This document shows, piece by piece, positions 1 to 11,717 of a stretch of DNA of 64,000 nt; the stretch's first letter is position 1, and the number at the start of each line of letters is the position of its first letter. The stretch covers positions 1 to 64,000 of the forward strand of contig JACCLO010000031.1 in NCBI GenBank assembly GCA_029448655.1, in the 5' to 3' direction. The position numbers and the translations under genes are program-made. The DNA comes from Wolfiporia cocos. Taxonomy: Eukaryota > Basidiomycota > Agaricomycetes > Polyporales > Phaeolaceae. The notes under the pieces are model-generated. The model was given only the letters and a program-made list of their open reading frames with translations, did no database searches and was not told the DNA's origin.

Positions 1-638
1 CTTGTTGCGCAACCAACTCCCCTGGCTACTCGTGACTCTACTGGGCGCATCCCCAGTTGTACTAGTCTATAGGGCGCGTTTCATCTTTGGCAGATCCAAC
101 TCTGCCACCGTTTCATGTTCATCGTTATTAGCTGATAGATGGCGTTCAACCGCCATCATTCCTATCTATCGTCTCAGGATATATCACTACATACCTATCA
201 AACGTTTGGTACTATAGCGTAGATAGTATCGGTGACATCTGGGACGGACTTGACCCCTAAAACCTAACGTAGTATATAAACTCATGTACTTACTGTCGAG
301 GCTCTTCAGCTCGACCTTGTTGTATAAACAAGAAGTCTTATACTCGTTCTCAAACGTAGGAAACTACGCTCAGTATTTCTCACTCGAGCAATCGAACGAC
401 TAAGTCCTCGAAGTGCACACTGACTTCTCGGACTTAGGCCAGTCCTATATTCGACTCGCACCTGAACAGATTATATCCTCTAACGCGCATTGGATATTAA
501 CCGATCTCCTAAGGACTTCACCTAGGACTTGAAGGCATCTAACGAGTATTTGCCTTGCATACGGCGAACGTGCCTACGTGCAGAAGAACGATCTATATTC
601 GCGACTCGAATATACGAACGGGTATTCGACCCGTAACA
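1..638 (+). repeat. LTR, family D (left copy, cut by window start)
   Basis: This sequence is the reverse complement of the LTR at 62419-63125, with scattered substitutions. It lacks about 65 bp at its 5' side because the window begins inside it. It ends in CCGTAACA at 631-638. A TATATAAA box lies near 272 and is followed by a small hairpin, GTCGAG/CTCGAC (295-300 with 310-315), at the expected start of the transcript. No coding capacity is seen. Whether it is a solo LTR or the end of a full element cannot be told, because the upstream side is outside the window. Confidence 0.85.
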
Positions 639-645
639 CAGACAG

Positions 646-1044
646 GACTCCAGAAACCTAGCATAGTATATAAACCAATGTAACTAAGTCGAGGCTCTTC
701 AGCTTGACCTTGTTGTATAAACAAGAAGTCTTATACTCGCTCTCAAACTTGGGAAACCAAGCTCCAGTATAGCTTATCGAGTCCAGAACGACTAAGTCCT
801 CAAAGCATACAAACCGCTTCTTGGACTTAGGCAAGTATTGATATTCCTATCAAGTACTTGCTAGAACCCCGATATATTCTCTAATGCATATTGAATACTG
901 AACCCTACAAGGAGTCGTGCACTCAGGAAGTTGAAGGCCTAATACATCGGTATTATTTGCCTGGCAGTTACTAGGAGCGGTAATGTGCCGGAGAATTATA
1001 CTCGCGATTTGAGTATATGAAGAACGGGTATACGACCTGTAACA
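646..1044 (+). repeat. Diverged, internally shortened LTR of family D
   Basis: The segment directly follows the first LTR and repeats its landmarks in order: AGTATATAAACC, the CGAGGCTCTTCAGCTTGACC segment, TTGTATAAACAAGAAG, and an end in GACCTGTAACA. Identity is clearly lower than between 1-638 and the right-hand LTR, and the first half of the LTR is missing. It is best read as an older copy lying head to tail with the younger one. Confidence 0.7.
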
Positions 1045-1059
1045 TCACTGCAGTATATG

Positions 1060-1310
1060 TACAAGTGTGGAAAGCGCTAAGTATCTAGCCTACCCTAATG
1101 TAGAGGTCTGTGCGCCACGCACTAGACGTAATGTAGGTGTCACAGTTTTCTACTGTGGCATGTGGGGGGTCGAACCAATGGCTCCGTGTACCAAGTATCA
1201 GGTGATCTATAAGTCAGTTGTGGTACTCATGGTCATTGTAGACAGGCATGGCATGTATATAGGTTAGTGCATGAGGTCTTACAACCTCATGCTTGACATT
1301 CTCGACGATG
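1060..1310 (+). repeat. LTR relic of family C type with TATA box and hairpin
   Basis: A TGTATATAGG box near 1253 is followed by a perfect 9-bp hairpin, GCATGAGGT-CTTACA-ACCTCATGC (1269-1292), and then ATTCTCGAC. The same order is seen in the LTRs at 29555 and 34805. The flanks are too diverged to place LTR ends or a target duplication. No protein is encoded. Confidence 0.5.
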
Positions 1311-2235
1311 GGGACTTGTCCCTCTTACAACATCTCTACCACCTCATGTGCCTGCTAGCTGAGCCACTCTCTGACATGTTAGTCTGAGCCTTCAGCCATA
1401 CGGTATCACACCAAGACGTCTACACGTTAGGACCTTGGATAGCGGTGTTAGGATGACACGGTATGAGTTGCTGTCTGTGTCAGTAGGTGACCGTACAAGT
1501 AATGCTACAAGTAACATATCAGGTGACCTAAAACGTGGTGTACCCTAGCACATGCGCCTACCCCTGTGAGGTGCTGATAATCTAATGAGTCATGTGTAAC
1601 GGAGAATCAAAGGGCACGCGGGTGATCAGTGAGGTAGCGGGGCCTAACACACATATCCCCCCCCTGCTGCCTGACCTGGGAGTGAGCCACAAACATACTG
1701 TGACAAGTGACTGTACATACATATGCATACCACTCTGCCACCAGTACTTGTGAAGATATGTTAAGAGTACAAATATCATCTCTCCTATGCATACTTACCC
1801 AGTGCAAATTGCAGATCAAATTGCCAAAGACTATGCATCTTCAGATCAATCTGCTCTAGATTAAGTTGCTGTAGATCAAGCCAGATCAAGCCACCCAACA
1901 TTGAGCCCCACAAGATTGGCTACCACACTGCATATAACAAAACTGCATCATCATTCAACTGATACAGTATCAAGGTACTGGTGTGGATCTACTGTGTCAT
2001 TTGTCATGGGTGCTGTCCACAACAGATTGTCAGCCAGGGCATGTTTGTGCTCTGCCAAATCCATCAAATGAAATCTCTAGCAATCAATGCTGTCTGCACT
2101 CACCCATCCTGATGATGATGCCTGCCCCTGCTCCCACCCTCCCCCCCTTCACTGCACCCATTCATCAATCCTGCTGATAATGGTGGTTTCTTGCTCTCCC
2201 CTTGCATCTCGTCCCTTAGTGTGATCACACTAGCA
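1311..2235. other. No gene recognised
   Basis: Only short unsupported reading frames are present. The sequence from about 1800 is CpG-poor and reads like old repeat DNA. No domain, splice chain or RNA gene could be supported. Confidence 0.5.
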
Positions 2236-2239
2236 CTAT

Positions 2240-2390
2240 GTTGCCCACTTGCTTTGTTTGTCAATGCATTTCTTTGCCCTGATGTACTTGCCCTGCTTGC
2301 TTTGTTTGTCAATGCATTCATTCACCTGGTGGTAGTTTACCTGCTTGCTTTGTTTGTCAATGCATTTCTTCCTCTAGTGTGCATGCCCTG
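2240..2390 (+). repeat. 48-bp tandem repeat, three copies
   Basis: The unit core CTTGCTTTGTTTGTCAATGC recurs starting at 2248, 2296 and 2344, an exact 48-bp period. In one frame each unit would encode a 16-residue repeat with the core LALFVNAF, so the period is a multiple of three. No larger gene could be recognised around it, so coding is possible but unproven. Confidence 0.8.
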
Positions 2391-2568
2391 CCCACTTTCT
2401 TTGTCAGTCTATATACCTGCATATTGTATAATAGCAGTAAAGCTCACTAACTTAGCCTTGGTTTGCTCCACACCAGAGTTCATGTGATTGCAGTTCATGT
2501 GGGGCATTTTGCTCTAGGCTAGGTTAGACAATACTGGTTCCACTTGTTGTTTAAGACAGTTCACTACC

Positions 2569-3046
2569 CACTCATTGCACACACAGACCAATATCTATAC
2601 TTCATCAGCAGAATCCTAGTCATCTGTGACAACACCTACTCCAATAAATCTTGTGGCACAGGCTGACATACATATGGTCCATCATCAGCCAGCACATATT
2701 CTTACTGGCTGCACATACAGACCGATATCTGCCCCTCACCCACTGATGAGACTCCTCGCTGATCATCTACAATGACACCTACTCCAATAAATTGTGGTCC
2801 ATCGTCAGTCAGGGTATGTTTGCTCTACCCACTCATTGCATGCACAGACCAATATCTATACCTCCTCAGCAGAATTTAAGTCATTTGCAATGACACTTAC
2901 TCAAACAAATCATGGTCCATTGTCAGTCAGGGTATGTTCGCTCTACCTGCTCGTTGCACATGCGGACCGATATTTATACCTTGTCAGCAGAATCCAAGTC
3001 ATCTGCGACAATACCTACTCAAACAAGTTGTAGTCCATCATCAGTG
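2569..3046 (+). repeat. Tandem repeat, four copies of about 118-134 bp
   Basis: Anchors of the form CAGACCRATATCT occur near 2584, 2718, 2845 and 2963, each followed by CAGCAGAAT-like and ACCTACTC(C/A)AATAAA-like blocks and then GGTCCATC(G/A)TCAGTCAGGG. The last two copies are the most regular (118 bp). The block is CpG-poor and non-coding as far as can be seen. Confidence 0.8.
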
Positions 3047-3679
3047 TTCACGCCCCTTGAGATCATCTGGGTAGATACCATTCCTACTGATGCCATTAGT
3101 TCTCAGAACCCATCTGCTCACCCATCAACAATGTCCATCCTCATCCTATCTCACTGCCCTTGCTGCTGCCCACCTTGATGGGTTATCTTTATTCTGTGTC
3201 CTGTGAATATTTGTTCGCTTTTTAAATGATCTATATACAGCCTGTACAAAATCATTTGCTCTTGATGTGTCATTTTCTGACCTTCATGACAACATGACAT
3301 TTTGCAGCATTTCACATTGTAATCATGAGTTTACCTCCTTCTTGCTTTTCTCAGACCCTCTGACTCCTCATCACTATCAAAACTAATTAGCTTGTGTCTA
3401 CGTAACAAGTGGCAGTCATGCACTGATTTGGATCACACAGCTTAGCAGAGGCCATCTTTTTGTGCTTCAAGTGGGGAGAGCTATTAATTGGGATAGTGCT
3501 GCTAGCAACTGCAGAGTGCTCCATGGGTGTGACTGACAATGTCAAGGATGGTACTGATGCTAGCTTGGTGACACAGAATACTCAGCATGTCATCTACAAG
3601 AGGCCCCCTAGGGCCCAAGCCTAGCATGTCGGCACAAGGTAGTACCAGACTAGCAAGATGAGGGTGAAAGACTAAGGGT

Positions 3680-3990
3680 GTTGATGAATGTCAAGGTGCA
3701 CGCAAGTAGAGAGAGCATAAGCAGACTGAGGGCAAATGTGCCCAGAGTTGAGATTGATTGTTCTGAGGTATAAGACCTCAGAACGCATAGGTTATATACA
3801 TAGCAGACCAGCAGTACCTAAACTAAGTAGTTGCCCTAAAGGCCTGGTCTGTGCGCATATAGATATGATCCACATATATCATAGTAGCTATCCTAACTAC
3901 TGGGCCGGGGTAATCTAGATGCTAAGTACTATCTAATCTTTAGAGGTCACATGCCCACTGGCTAAGTAGACCATGGTGCAGTGGATAAAC
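3680..3990 (-). repeat. LTR relic (minus orientation) with hairpin
   Basis: On the minus strand a TATATAACC box near 3795 is followed by a perfect 10-bp hairpin, GTTCTGAGGT-CTTAT-ACCTCAGAAC (3784-3760). The plus strand around 3840-3860 also shares GGTCTGTGCGCA with family B LTRs. Ends cannot be fixed. A short palindrome with TGTCACAGA and TCTGTGACA at 4055-4077 may be an LTR edge remnant. Confidence 0.45.
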
Positions 3991-4040
3991 ATACAAGAGT
4001 AGTCATAAAGCCCTGTGTTTGAGCCGGGGTGGAAGAGGCT
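3970..4040 (+). repeat. tRNA-like SINE head (degenerate)
   Basis: TGGTGCAGTGGAT resembles a pol III A box, and GTGTTTGAGCC, about 40 bp downstream, resembles a B box. It does not fold into a full cloverleaf, so it is a tRNA-derived repeat rather than a tRNA gene. Confidence 0.35.
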
Positions 4041-5148
4041 ATGAAAGGGGTCAGGGATGTCACAGATTTTCTGTGACACTTGGGTTCTACTTGTATGAGT
4101 GCAGTACCTGATGAGGGCTCTGCATGGGACTGTTGCATGACCATGACAAGGGTGGTTGGCAACCGTGAGAGAGTAGGTGACAACACCAGCACTGCCTCAG
4201 GTTCTGGTGATGGCACCAGTGAGCTTGCTGACTCTGTTGCTCCCTTGGTTTTGAGTGGCATGAGTACCATGGTTGGTGGGGGCACAGCATGGATCTCTGG
4301 TGTCTCTGTGCCAAGGGCAGCTGGTGATGGCACAGGTGAGCTGGTGGACAACAGCGATCTCCAGTTGACTTCTTCTTCCATAAGTGCAGTAACTCCTGAG
4401 TCCATCAATGACAAGGATGAAGTTCCTATGCCCGTGGTGGGTACATATCACATTGAGGGAGTGGCTAGTATCTGCTTGTTAGCCATCAGCTAATCCCAGG
4501 ACGAATCACTTATGATCAAAAATGTCCTGGCCAAAGTGGAACAGGGTACCACATATACATCCTAGTGACAAGCCTGCTTCTTCACACAGTGTCTGTTCAA
4601 AATTTTGATTTGCATGGTTTGAACCCATATTGTGACTAGTACATTGTTAGTAAACTTTCCACATAGTATGTGGTGGACTCACATGTACATTGTAACATAG
4701 CCATTCTCATCAAGTCCAGTCATCATGATTGTGCCCACCCAGTCTGTTTGCTTCTCCCAATGCTCTGCAGTCAGCTGAATTGCAGTCTCCATTCCAGCCG
4801 CCCTCCTGTATGGCTACAGTTGCATACAAGCAAACCTCGCCAAACTTTGGGACCTAATTCTCTGGTTCTAATAGAGTAGTGCAAACATTACATACAGCAT
4901 CTGGCACTCTGTGTACAGAATGGCAACCCAGATTGTATGAGCCAATTTCTTAAAAAGTCGATTTTATTATTTGAGGGGTCAAAAATTGGCAGGTGCTAAA
5001 ATAAATTCGTAAAAATCACGAGAAATATATGAATCAGTAGCTCTCATCAGCACGAGTCTGAATATGCAATTATAACATGGGCATGATGTGTCAATGATGC
5101 TGAAAAACATTCTCATAGCTGGATCCCTCTGACTGCCGTCTCTCAACC
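4041..5148. other. No gene recognised
   Basis: An open frame of 137 codons at 4080-4493 (plus) is of biased composition and has no recognisable domain; it may be a remnant. The rest is CpG-poor intergenic or repeat DNA. The segment GTCAAAAATTGGCAGGTGC near 4978 is an imperfect inverted match to sequence near 8508-8530 and could be the left end of the transposon whose transposase follows. Confidence 0.4.
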
Positions 5149-8100
5149 ATGGGTCGTGGTCGCCCCTCAAAGAAAGCAAGGAACACTTCTGGTCTATGCA
5201 ATCAAACATCTAGATTCTCGGAAGCTTTGAGCGCACCATTTCCTAAGATTCTCACCCATTCACATCAGTCTCAGTCTCCCAGTTCTGCAGACGACGAGTT
5301 GGATTGTCAGCTTAGTGTCTCCAAGGAACAGACTGGTTATAAATTGGACTTAAATCTAGACAATAGTTCTGACTCTGAGTCTGGAGGGGAGGACAACTGG
5401 GATGAGTTGGATGATGAGGACTTCGGGATCCAGCTGGCACAGCTCCTCATGAAATCAGAAGAGGAAGATCCTGATTGGATCCCTCCAAGCCTAAGAGCAA
5501 GAGTTGTCAGATGTCAGGCCAAGCAGAAAGGTGAGATTCACTCACAGTCAGCCAGAGTTGGGCATAAGAGCTTATGCTGAGTGCACTTCAGCCATATGGC
5601 TGCGAGAATATGTGACAGGTCCAGACGATATGAGCAAATCGCTCTGCTCACAGCAGAGGCATAAGAAACGGTGGATTGGTCAGACAAACCTTGATCAGTA
5701 TGGATTTAAGGGGCTCATAGGTGTCTCTATCCGAAGGATTTCGGAGCTGGGCTCTCGATATTCCCTGCAGGTGCCATTGGTGATCAAGGTGGACATTTCA
5801 GAGCCTATGGACGGCAGCAATCATGGACGTACAAGTGAGAGCTCAGGTTTAGAATGTGAACCACAGGGTGAAGACAGCGAAAGCAATGAGTGTATGGGTG
5901 ATAGTGATGTCATCAGGAACCACAGTGATGGGGAGATTGGTAGCGAGAATGCAGATTGGGAGGATGAACTTGTCGAGGAATCACATGGGCACAGCGAGGT
6001 CCAAGATTGGTCATTGCTGCGAGCACAGATCAAGGAAGACCTATGGCACAAGAGCAGGACATTACCTCTTATCCAAGTGAATCAGCTCCTCATTCTCTCA
6101 AGCTTTGCAACACTGCAGCTCAAGGGATTCTCTGTAATGGATGCAAGCATGCAGATTGCCTATCAGTGGCATGAGGGCCATGGAAATTGGTTTGCCCACC
6201 GTGTTCATGCATTGGCACACCACTACCAGGTTTTCGAACAGCTTCCCATCGAGAAGCATGGCGGCTCATCCAATACTCACTCATGGCTGCACAATGAAGG
6301 TGTACAAAGCCACAAAAGGGAGTGGCTCACTGCCCAACCCACTGGAAAGGTCACACCTCACAGTCTCCAGAAATCACTGAACTCCACAATCCTTCCTGAC
6401 CTCAGCATAATCCCTGCAAAGCCACTAAGCATATGCACAGCATGGAGATGGTTGATTAAGCTGGGATGGGAGGGACTTCAGTCAATTATCTTAATCTGCC
6501 AACTGCCCTTCGCTTAAGAAATCGCAGTTGCGAGCTAGGTTTGCACGCAGATTAATCTGCTAGCTGCAGCAGATTAATCTACTGTGACAATAAAATGGTA
6601 CATCCAGGATTCGAACCAAGGACCTTAGCACAGATGAGAATAAGAGCATCGCAGCATACATTAGCCAACTGAGCTACAGTGCAACTAGTATCTGCACACT
6701 TTTAAGAAATATATAGAGTATTTTGTAAACTTCATTTTCGCAGTTTAACATCTTCCATAACACAAATACAAATGAATCTGCCTCTAAAGACCTGTGATTC
6801 CAGTGTATTCAACTTTCCCATTGTGAATTGCTCCAGGTCAGGCATGGTAAAACAAGCTACCACTATCATTGATTTCTTTATGCTTGTTGTAGCAGTTAGT
6901 TGCCTTGATGATTTGCGGAAATTGTGTGTAAAATTTGTGTTATATATATTTTGATTGGTCAAAGGTAACTGTTGTCACTATGGCTCAGTTGGCTAATTAT
7001 GCTGTGATGCTCTTATTCTCATCTGTGCTAAGGTCCTTGGTTCGAATCCTTGATGTACCATTTTATTGTCACAGTAGATTAATCTGCCGCAGCTAGCAGA
7101 TTAATCTGCATGCAAACCTAGCTCGCAACTGCGATTTCTTAAGCGAAGGGCAGTTGGCAGATTAAGATAGTTGACTGAAACTCTACGGGATGGAGGTGAA
7201 CAGTGGTGCAAAAAGGAATCTATATGGATGGGCATGAATACAGTGACATTGTGAAGTATTGAAATGACGTTTTCTTACCTGCGATGGAGCACTTCAAAAA
7301 GCACATGACAAAGTACAAGGGCCCAGAGCTCAGTTGTGTTAAGCCATCCCTGAGTGCAGGGGAGAAAGAGGTTATTGCCTATTTTCATGACAAGTCAATT
7401 TTCCATGCTAATGACAAAACTCACAATCTATGGTAAGTCCAGAGAAGTGAATCAAGTGTAGATGCTGATATGAAGATGAATGCTCAGGCTTTGAGATGGC
7501 GAGCAGCCACTGAGAAAGAAAGGGCAAGGGTGCCTCATCCATGTGTCGGATTTTATCTGTGAAGCAACTGGGAGACTTGTTATCCATGACAACAGTGGAG
7601 AGATTGTGAAGGATGCATGGCAGGTGATCTATCCTGGTACCAATGCTTATGCTTGGTGGGACAGTGCCCAGCTATTGGCACAAGTTAAAGCAGCAATTGT
7701 GATTCATGATGAGCTTCACCCAGACAAGCAGGTGGTTTGGATCTTCAACCAGTCATCCAATCATGCTGCACTGCCACCAGATGCACTCTGTGCATTTGAC
7801 ATGAACAAATCCGATGGGGGCAAACAGCACAAACAACGTGATACAGTCATTCCAATGACGAATCCCACTGCTGAATTCCATGGCCATCCTCAGAAGATGA
7901 CAACTCTCACTGGTGAGCCAAAAGGCCTGAAGACAGTGTTCGAGAAGCATGGTTTCAATGTGCAGAACTTACATGCAAAGTGCTCACCTTTCTGTCTCTT
8001 TGAGAACACTGGCTGCTGTATGGCATGGCTGCTCAGTCAACAGGATGACTTCACTAATCAGCAGTCGATGCTTGAGAAAGTTATAAAGGATGCTGGTCAT

Positions 8101-8461
8101 GAATGTATTTTCCTTCCAAAATTTCACTGTGAGCTCAATCCCATTGAAATGGTATGTTTACAACCTCTCTCATCAGATTATACTCATATTAGATACCATC
8201 AAGTACTGGGGTTGGTGCAAGCATTGCTATCATGAAATCTCAAAACCAAAATTTTCACTTGCCAAACGTGTTTCACTGGAGGTACTTGATGCTTGTCCTG
8301 TCAAAGTCATCCATTGGTTCATTAACCATTCATGGCACTTCATGAGTGTTTATTGCCTTGGGCTCACAGGAAAGGCAGCTGCATGGGCAGTCGGAAAGCA
8401 AAAGCAGCATCAGTCTGTCTCACAGCAAGCAATGCTTACAATAGAGTCTGTATTGAACTAA
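5149..8461 (+). pseudogene. DDE-superfamily transposase gene, inactivated
   Basis: This is a transposase of the large basidiomycete DDE endonuclease family (known as a family; assigned from remembered conserved blocks). Visible pieces are a basic start (MGRGRPSKK), an acidic serine-rich linker, a helical region with LPIEKHGG and TGKVTPHSL, MDGHE after the insertion, then HVSDF, AWWD, a Q-S-S-N-H block and FHCELNPIEM with the likely catalytic Glu. Inferred introns are 7433-7487 and 8152-8203; the second joins ELNPIEM to YWGWC. It is broken by the 717-bp insertion at 6470 and by TGA stops at 7197, 7260 and 7492, each where the family has Arg (CGA). The second catalytic Asp is Asn (FNQSS instead of FDQSS). 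The amino-terminal junction near 5500 also needs an intron or frameshift. It cannot make an active enzyme as written. Confidence 0.85.
6470..7186. mobile_element. Fold-back MITE with about 200-bp inverted arms, 7-bp TSD GGGATGG
   Basis: About 200 bp from 6477 onward reappear inverted up to 7180 (arm start CAGTCAATTATCTTAATCTG, with a C/T difference). Flanking GGGATGG occurs at 6463-6469 and 7187-7193, and removing the element plus one duplicate rejoins the transposase frame (KLGW followed by TVVQKG). The interior of about 280 bp is unrelated spacer. Each arm contains a tRNA-like stretch: TGGCTCAGTTGGCTAA (A box) and GGTTCGAATCC (B box), on the plus strand at 6978-7062 and the minus strand at 6602-6690. 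No protein is encoded, so the element is non-autonomous. Confidence 0.85.
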
Positions 8462-9214
8462 TATTATGATGTATCTTGTGCTGAAAGCACTCATATTCTG
8501 CTAAACCTACGGGCACCTAGCAAATTTTTGGGTCCCAAAAATTGGTGGTTCTTAAAAGGTGTGGGAAAAATCTGATTCTACCGGTTTTAGACATTTTCGA
8601 GCTGTCCGAGTTCATATCCATGCTCAGAATTCCTCTAAAAATTATTGTTGGTGCCCCAGCAATTTGGCAGGGTTTGCTTGTCTGTGACTGTATCAACAAA
8701 AATATCACGGTGTGCTCAAATCACCACCACTCACCTTGTGCATTCATACTCTTCGGCACCTAGCTTTGCCTCCATCTCTGCAGGTGTATGCATCATTTCA
8801 TGATGTCGCTTCTGCACTAGCTCTTGCAACTCGGCCTTCTCTTCTTCAGTGAGGGTTTTGTATAGTGCACTAGCCCATTCAGTTCATGCCTTCCCCCCTG
8901 CAGGAGGATGTGGGGAATCGGGTCATGTGTAGTTCCCCTTTTTCAACAATTCTCTGAATACATCCCATGGCCTGCAAGCATGAGGATCATTTCCACTGCA
9001 AGCAATTTGCACAGTGCAAGGCATTGCTACATTTAGTCATTTCACAGATCACAATGTAGTGTAGTTCCTGCCCCAATCATAGATTCACTGCTGCTCACAT
9101 CATGGTCAGTGAGATCTGCAAGTGCACAAGTAAATTTTTTGCACCTGATCCAATGATGACAGGTGCTCCTGGCATTGCTCTGTCATGGTTTTCTGGTGAT
9201 GCCTCACCATTTTT
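8462..9214. other. No gene recognised
   Basis: The sequence near 8510-8545 (AAATTTTTGGGTCCCAAAAATT) is palindromic and partly matches, inverted, the region near 4978, so it may be the right terminus of the transposon. The remainder is CpG-poor with no supported gene. Confidence 0.4.
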
Positions 9215-9330
9215 TTACACTGGGAATTGAACCCTCGACCTCCAGATACACCATCACATGCGTGCCATTACTGGTGCATATCTCCATACTAGTTAGCATG
9301 TGGCTAGTCCCAATTACATCATAGGTTATG
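9215..9330 (-). repeat. tRNA-like SINE remnant
   Basis: On the minus strand GAGGGTTCAATTCCC is a good pol III B box, preceded by a weak A-box-like TAGTATGGAGA and followed by a short A-rich tail (TAAAAAAA). The cloverleaf is not complete. A SINE head is the likeliest reading. Confidence 0.35.
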
Positions 9331-9399
9331 TAAGTGTTCTAGAGCTTGACCGGTAGGTGCATGTGCACAGGCCACATTGCTTTAGGGCAAGGGTATCTA

Positions 9400-9500
9400 C
9401 TTAGGATTACAGCACTACTGTGATGTATATAAACCTGAGAGTCTGAGGATGTCTCCTCAGACTCATTATATTCGACCATGCCTTAGGGCACATATCTCTC
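9400..9500 (+). repeat. LTR relic with TATA box and 11-bp hairpin
   Basis: TGTATATAAACC near 9425 is followed by a perfect 11-bp stem, GAGTCTGAGGA (9439-9449) with TCCTCAGACTC (9454-9464), and then ATTCGACC. This matches the promoter-proximal pattern of the other LTRs. LTR ends are not recognisable. Confidence 0.5.
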
Positions 9501-9888
9501 ATCTCTGCTGTGTGCACCACACTGCTAGTCTGCATGAGTACCTCAACATTACAGCCTTTGGCTTGGGGAGGTCCATTGACTATGTCTAGGGAGCAACTCA
9601 TTAGTAGGGCATTATGTATTGAGGGATGATCCAAGAGATTTGGGTCATGCTCCTCCATTTCAGCTTTGAACTGTGGCATTTTCTTTCATGAGCGATTGGT
9701 CTTGCAGAGGGCAAGATGAGCCTGGTACTCATCATCTGTTTCAGCTGGATATGGCTGCTCACCAAATTTTTGGGGGAGGGCTTTGCAAATGTGGGATGCA
9801 GCCACTCAGTAGTGGTTGGTACTTCCCAACAATGCACATATGGCCTTGCTGGCCCATTTTTCTCATAGAAAAACCAGCTCACTGGCAT
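9407..9888 (-). pseudogene. Unidentified coding remnant
   Basis: Two overlapping minus-strand frames (9601-9888 and 9407-9679) look protein-like, with segments such as WEVPTTTEWLHPTFAKPSP and AEMEEHDPNLLDHPSIHNAL. Joining them needs an intron or frameshift near 9680. The family is not recognised. It overlaps the LTR relic above, so it may have been truncated by that insertion. Confidence 0.3.
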
Positions 9889-11717
9889 GCCAGACTGCTA
9901 TGGACATGAGTGGAGGGGTGACTTGAGCTTGCCAGATTCCTGCGAGTCACATCCACTTTGTGGTCGGGACCCCAGAGAGTGCTTGTGGAGCCACCACCTG
10001 TGGCTAGTCTTGAAAAGGGCAGATAAGTACTTACCTGCCTTCTCGATCATGCCCTGGCTCAAAATATGTCAAAGTGAAACACATAATGTTATTCATGCCA
10101 ATGCTCATGACAAAAGAGCACTAGATACAAGCTACCCCATTTGAAGGTTAAGTGAGCAAGAGACAATCCATTGGTGGCAAAGCTGGTACTTACCAGAGAT
10201 TACATAGCATGCAGCTACATTGTACAAAAAACTATATCGAGCACTTCATATCAGATCTTGGTTGTGTACAACGATGCTGGACACTGCAATGGGAATGTAG
10301 GGAGTCTACTGAATTTGCAGCGGTATGTGGTAGTGTAGAACCTGATAGCTATTTCCTCCACATGTTCGAAATCTGACTGCATGCAATTTTCCTGTGGCAC
10401 ATAGAGGTGCCTGCTGTTGGGCCAGCTGGCCAACACCATCACCATCCTGGTCATGCTATGACAGTGCTGTTGCCAGTCTTGGTGTACCAAACCATTGCAT
10501 GGTGTTTGTTCCTCCCAATTTGGGTCGCAGCAACACGGCATCTTCCTCGTGTTTCAGCCAGATGTCGGTCCACCAGCTGCTTGCACACAGTGAGTATATC
10601 GTCTTCCACGCGTAATGAGTCGGCGCTAATGCCCTGTCCACAGTGTAGGAACTCTAGTTCCAGAAAGATACTTACTGACAGTTCCCAGACGACTTCCGCC
10701 CAGAGGTCCTGCACACCCTCGACGACCTCACATGTGACATGTCTCGTGCCCCATGTGGCGGTACCGAGAGAGCAGCAACGAAGCATAGTGCCATATGCAT
10801 GTTGACCATAGCAATATACGCACGACTCAACTGATGCAACTCTCTTGCATGTATGCAATTGCGCTACACAAATGTATGCGTACGCAATGTACACAATGTT
10901 AGCGCAATCTTACTGTAAGATCTGTCGTTCAATGGCATATGTTGATCTACGGAGTATGTCACATGATCTATTAGATACATTTGGATTATGTTGGATAGAC
11001 TTCGATGCATTGAACTTTTCAGGATACACTTAGATACAGTAGGATTTATTTGGGTACTTCTAAAATACCTCGGATTTTCACTGGGAATTAACCTCAAATG
11101 ATCGTGAAGGAGGGCAGCGAATGACGATATGGTCGCGTGTTTGGAGGGTTTCGACCATCGTTGTATGAGCAGTGTGTTGTCTCGGTAGGCAACGAAGTGA
11201 CGATAGTAGTCGCCAAGTGGCCCGTGGCTGGTGATGCAATGAAAGGGGCGCATTTGGACGTGGCGTGTACCCGTGAGTTTACGGTGAAGTGAGTGAAGAG
11301 TGGCATTGGGTAGAGGAGTGGGCAATGCAAACGTGCCGAGTCATCCCACGCCTTCTACGGTGCTGCGTGCATCCCTAGTTGTGTACGATCTAGCATGCTT
11401 GAGCTCCCCAGCCAAGCTTTGTTGGCTGACATGCCACCAGCGAGATCATCATAGGCAGAGCATTCCAGCGGTCAACACCAAGGGGATGTACAATGGGGTT
11501 TTTGTGTAGTTGATATTGCCAATGATATAGGCCCGGCGGTCAACAGCACTAGGACGGGAGATAAATTGTGCCAGTGGTCCTACTAGCCTAGGGAGGGAGA
11601 GAACACTCGAACACAGTAACACTATAGAGAACAAACGGCGACTGCCGTCCGTCGAACAAATTACGACGTAGTACTAACGAACACAAATACTGTTCCCAAT
11701 CGATGCGAAGTGCATAG
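9889..11717. other. No gene recognised
   Basis: Minus-strand open frames at 10451-10894 (147 codons) and 10864-11325 (153 codons) have no recognisable motif or splice support. From about 11100 the DNA becomes CpG-richer and may hold the 3' flank of the kinase-family gene that follows. Confidence 0.4.

Noticed and set aside
2248..3046. CRISPR-like array
   Set aside because: Units are tandem repeats without unique spacers, and the genome is fungal.
4055..4077. Short solo LTR or transposon footprint at the palindrome with TGTCACAGA and TCTGTGACA
   Set aside because: Only a 23-bp palindrome with no internal LTR sequence or duplication; noted as a possible edge remnant.
6978..7062. tRNA gene (A and B boxes present)
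   Set aside because: The T stem does not pair well and acceptor and anticodon stems cannot be drawn; it is part of a repeated MITE arm, so it is a tRNA-derived sequence.
10451..10894. Minus-strand frame of 147 codons
   Set aside because: No motif, no splice chain, and it overlaps other similar frames; kept only as part of an unassigned stretch.
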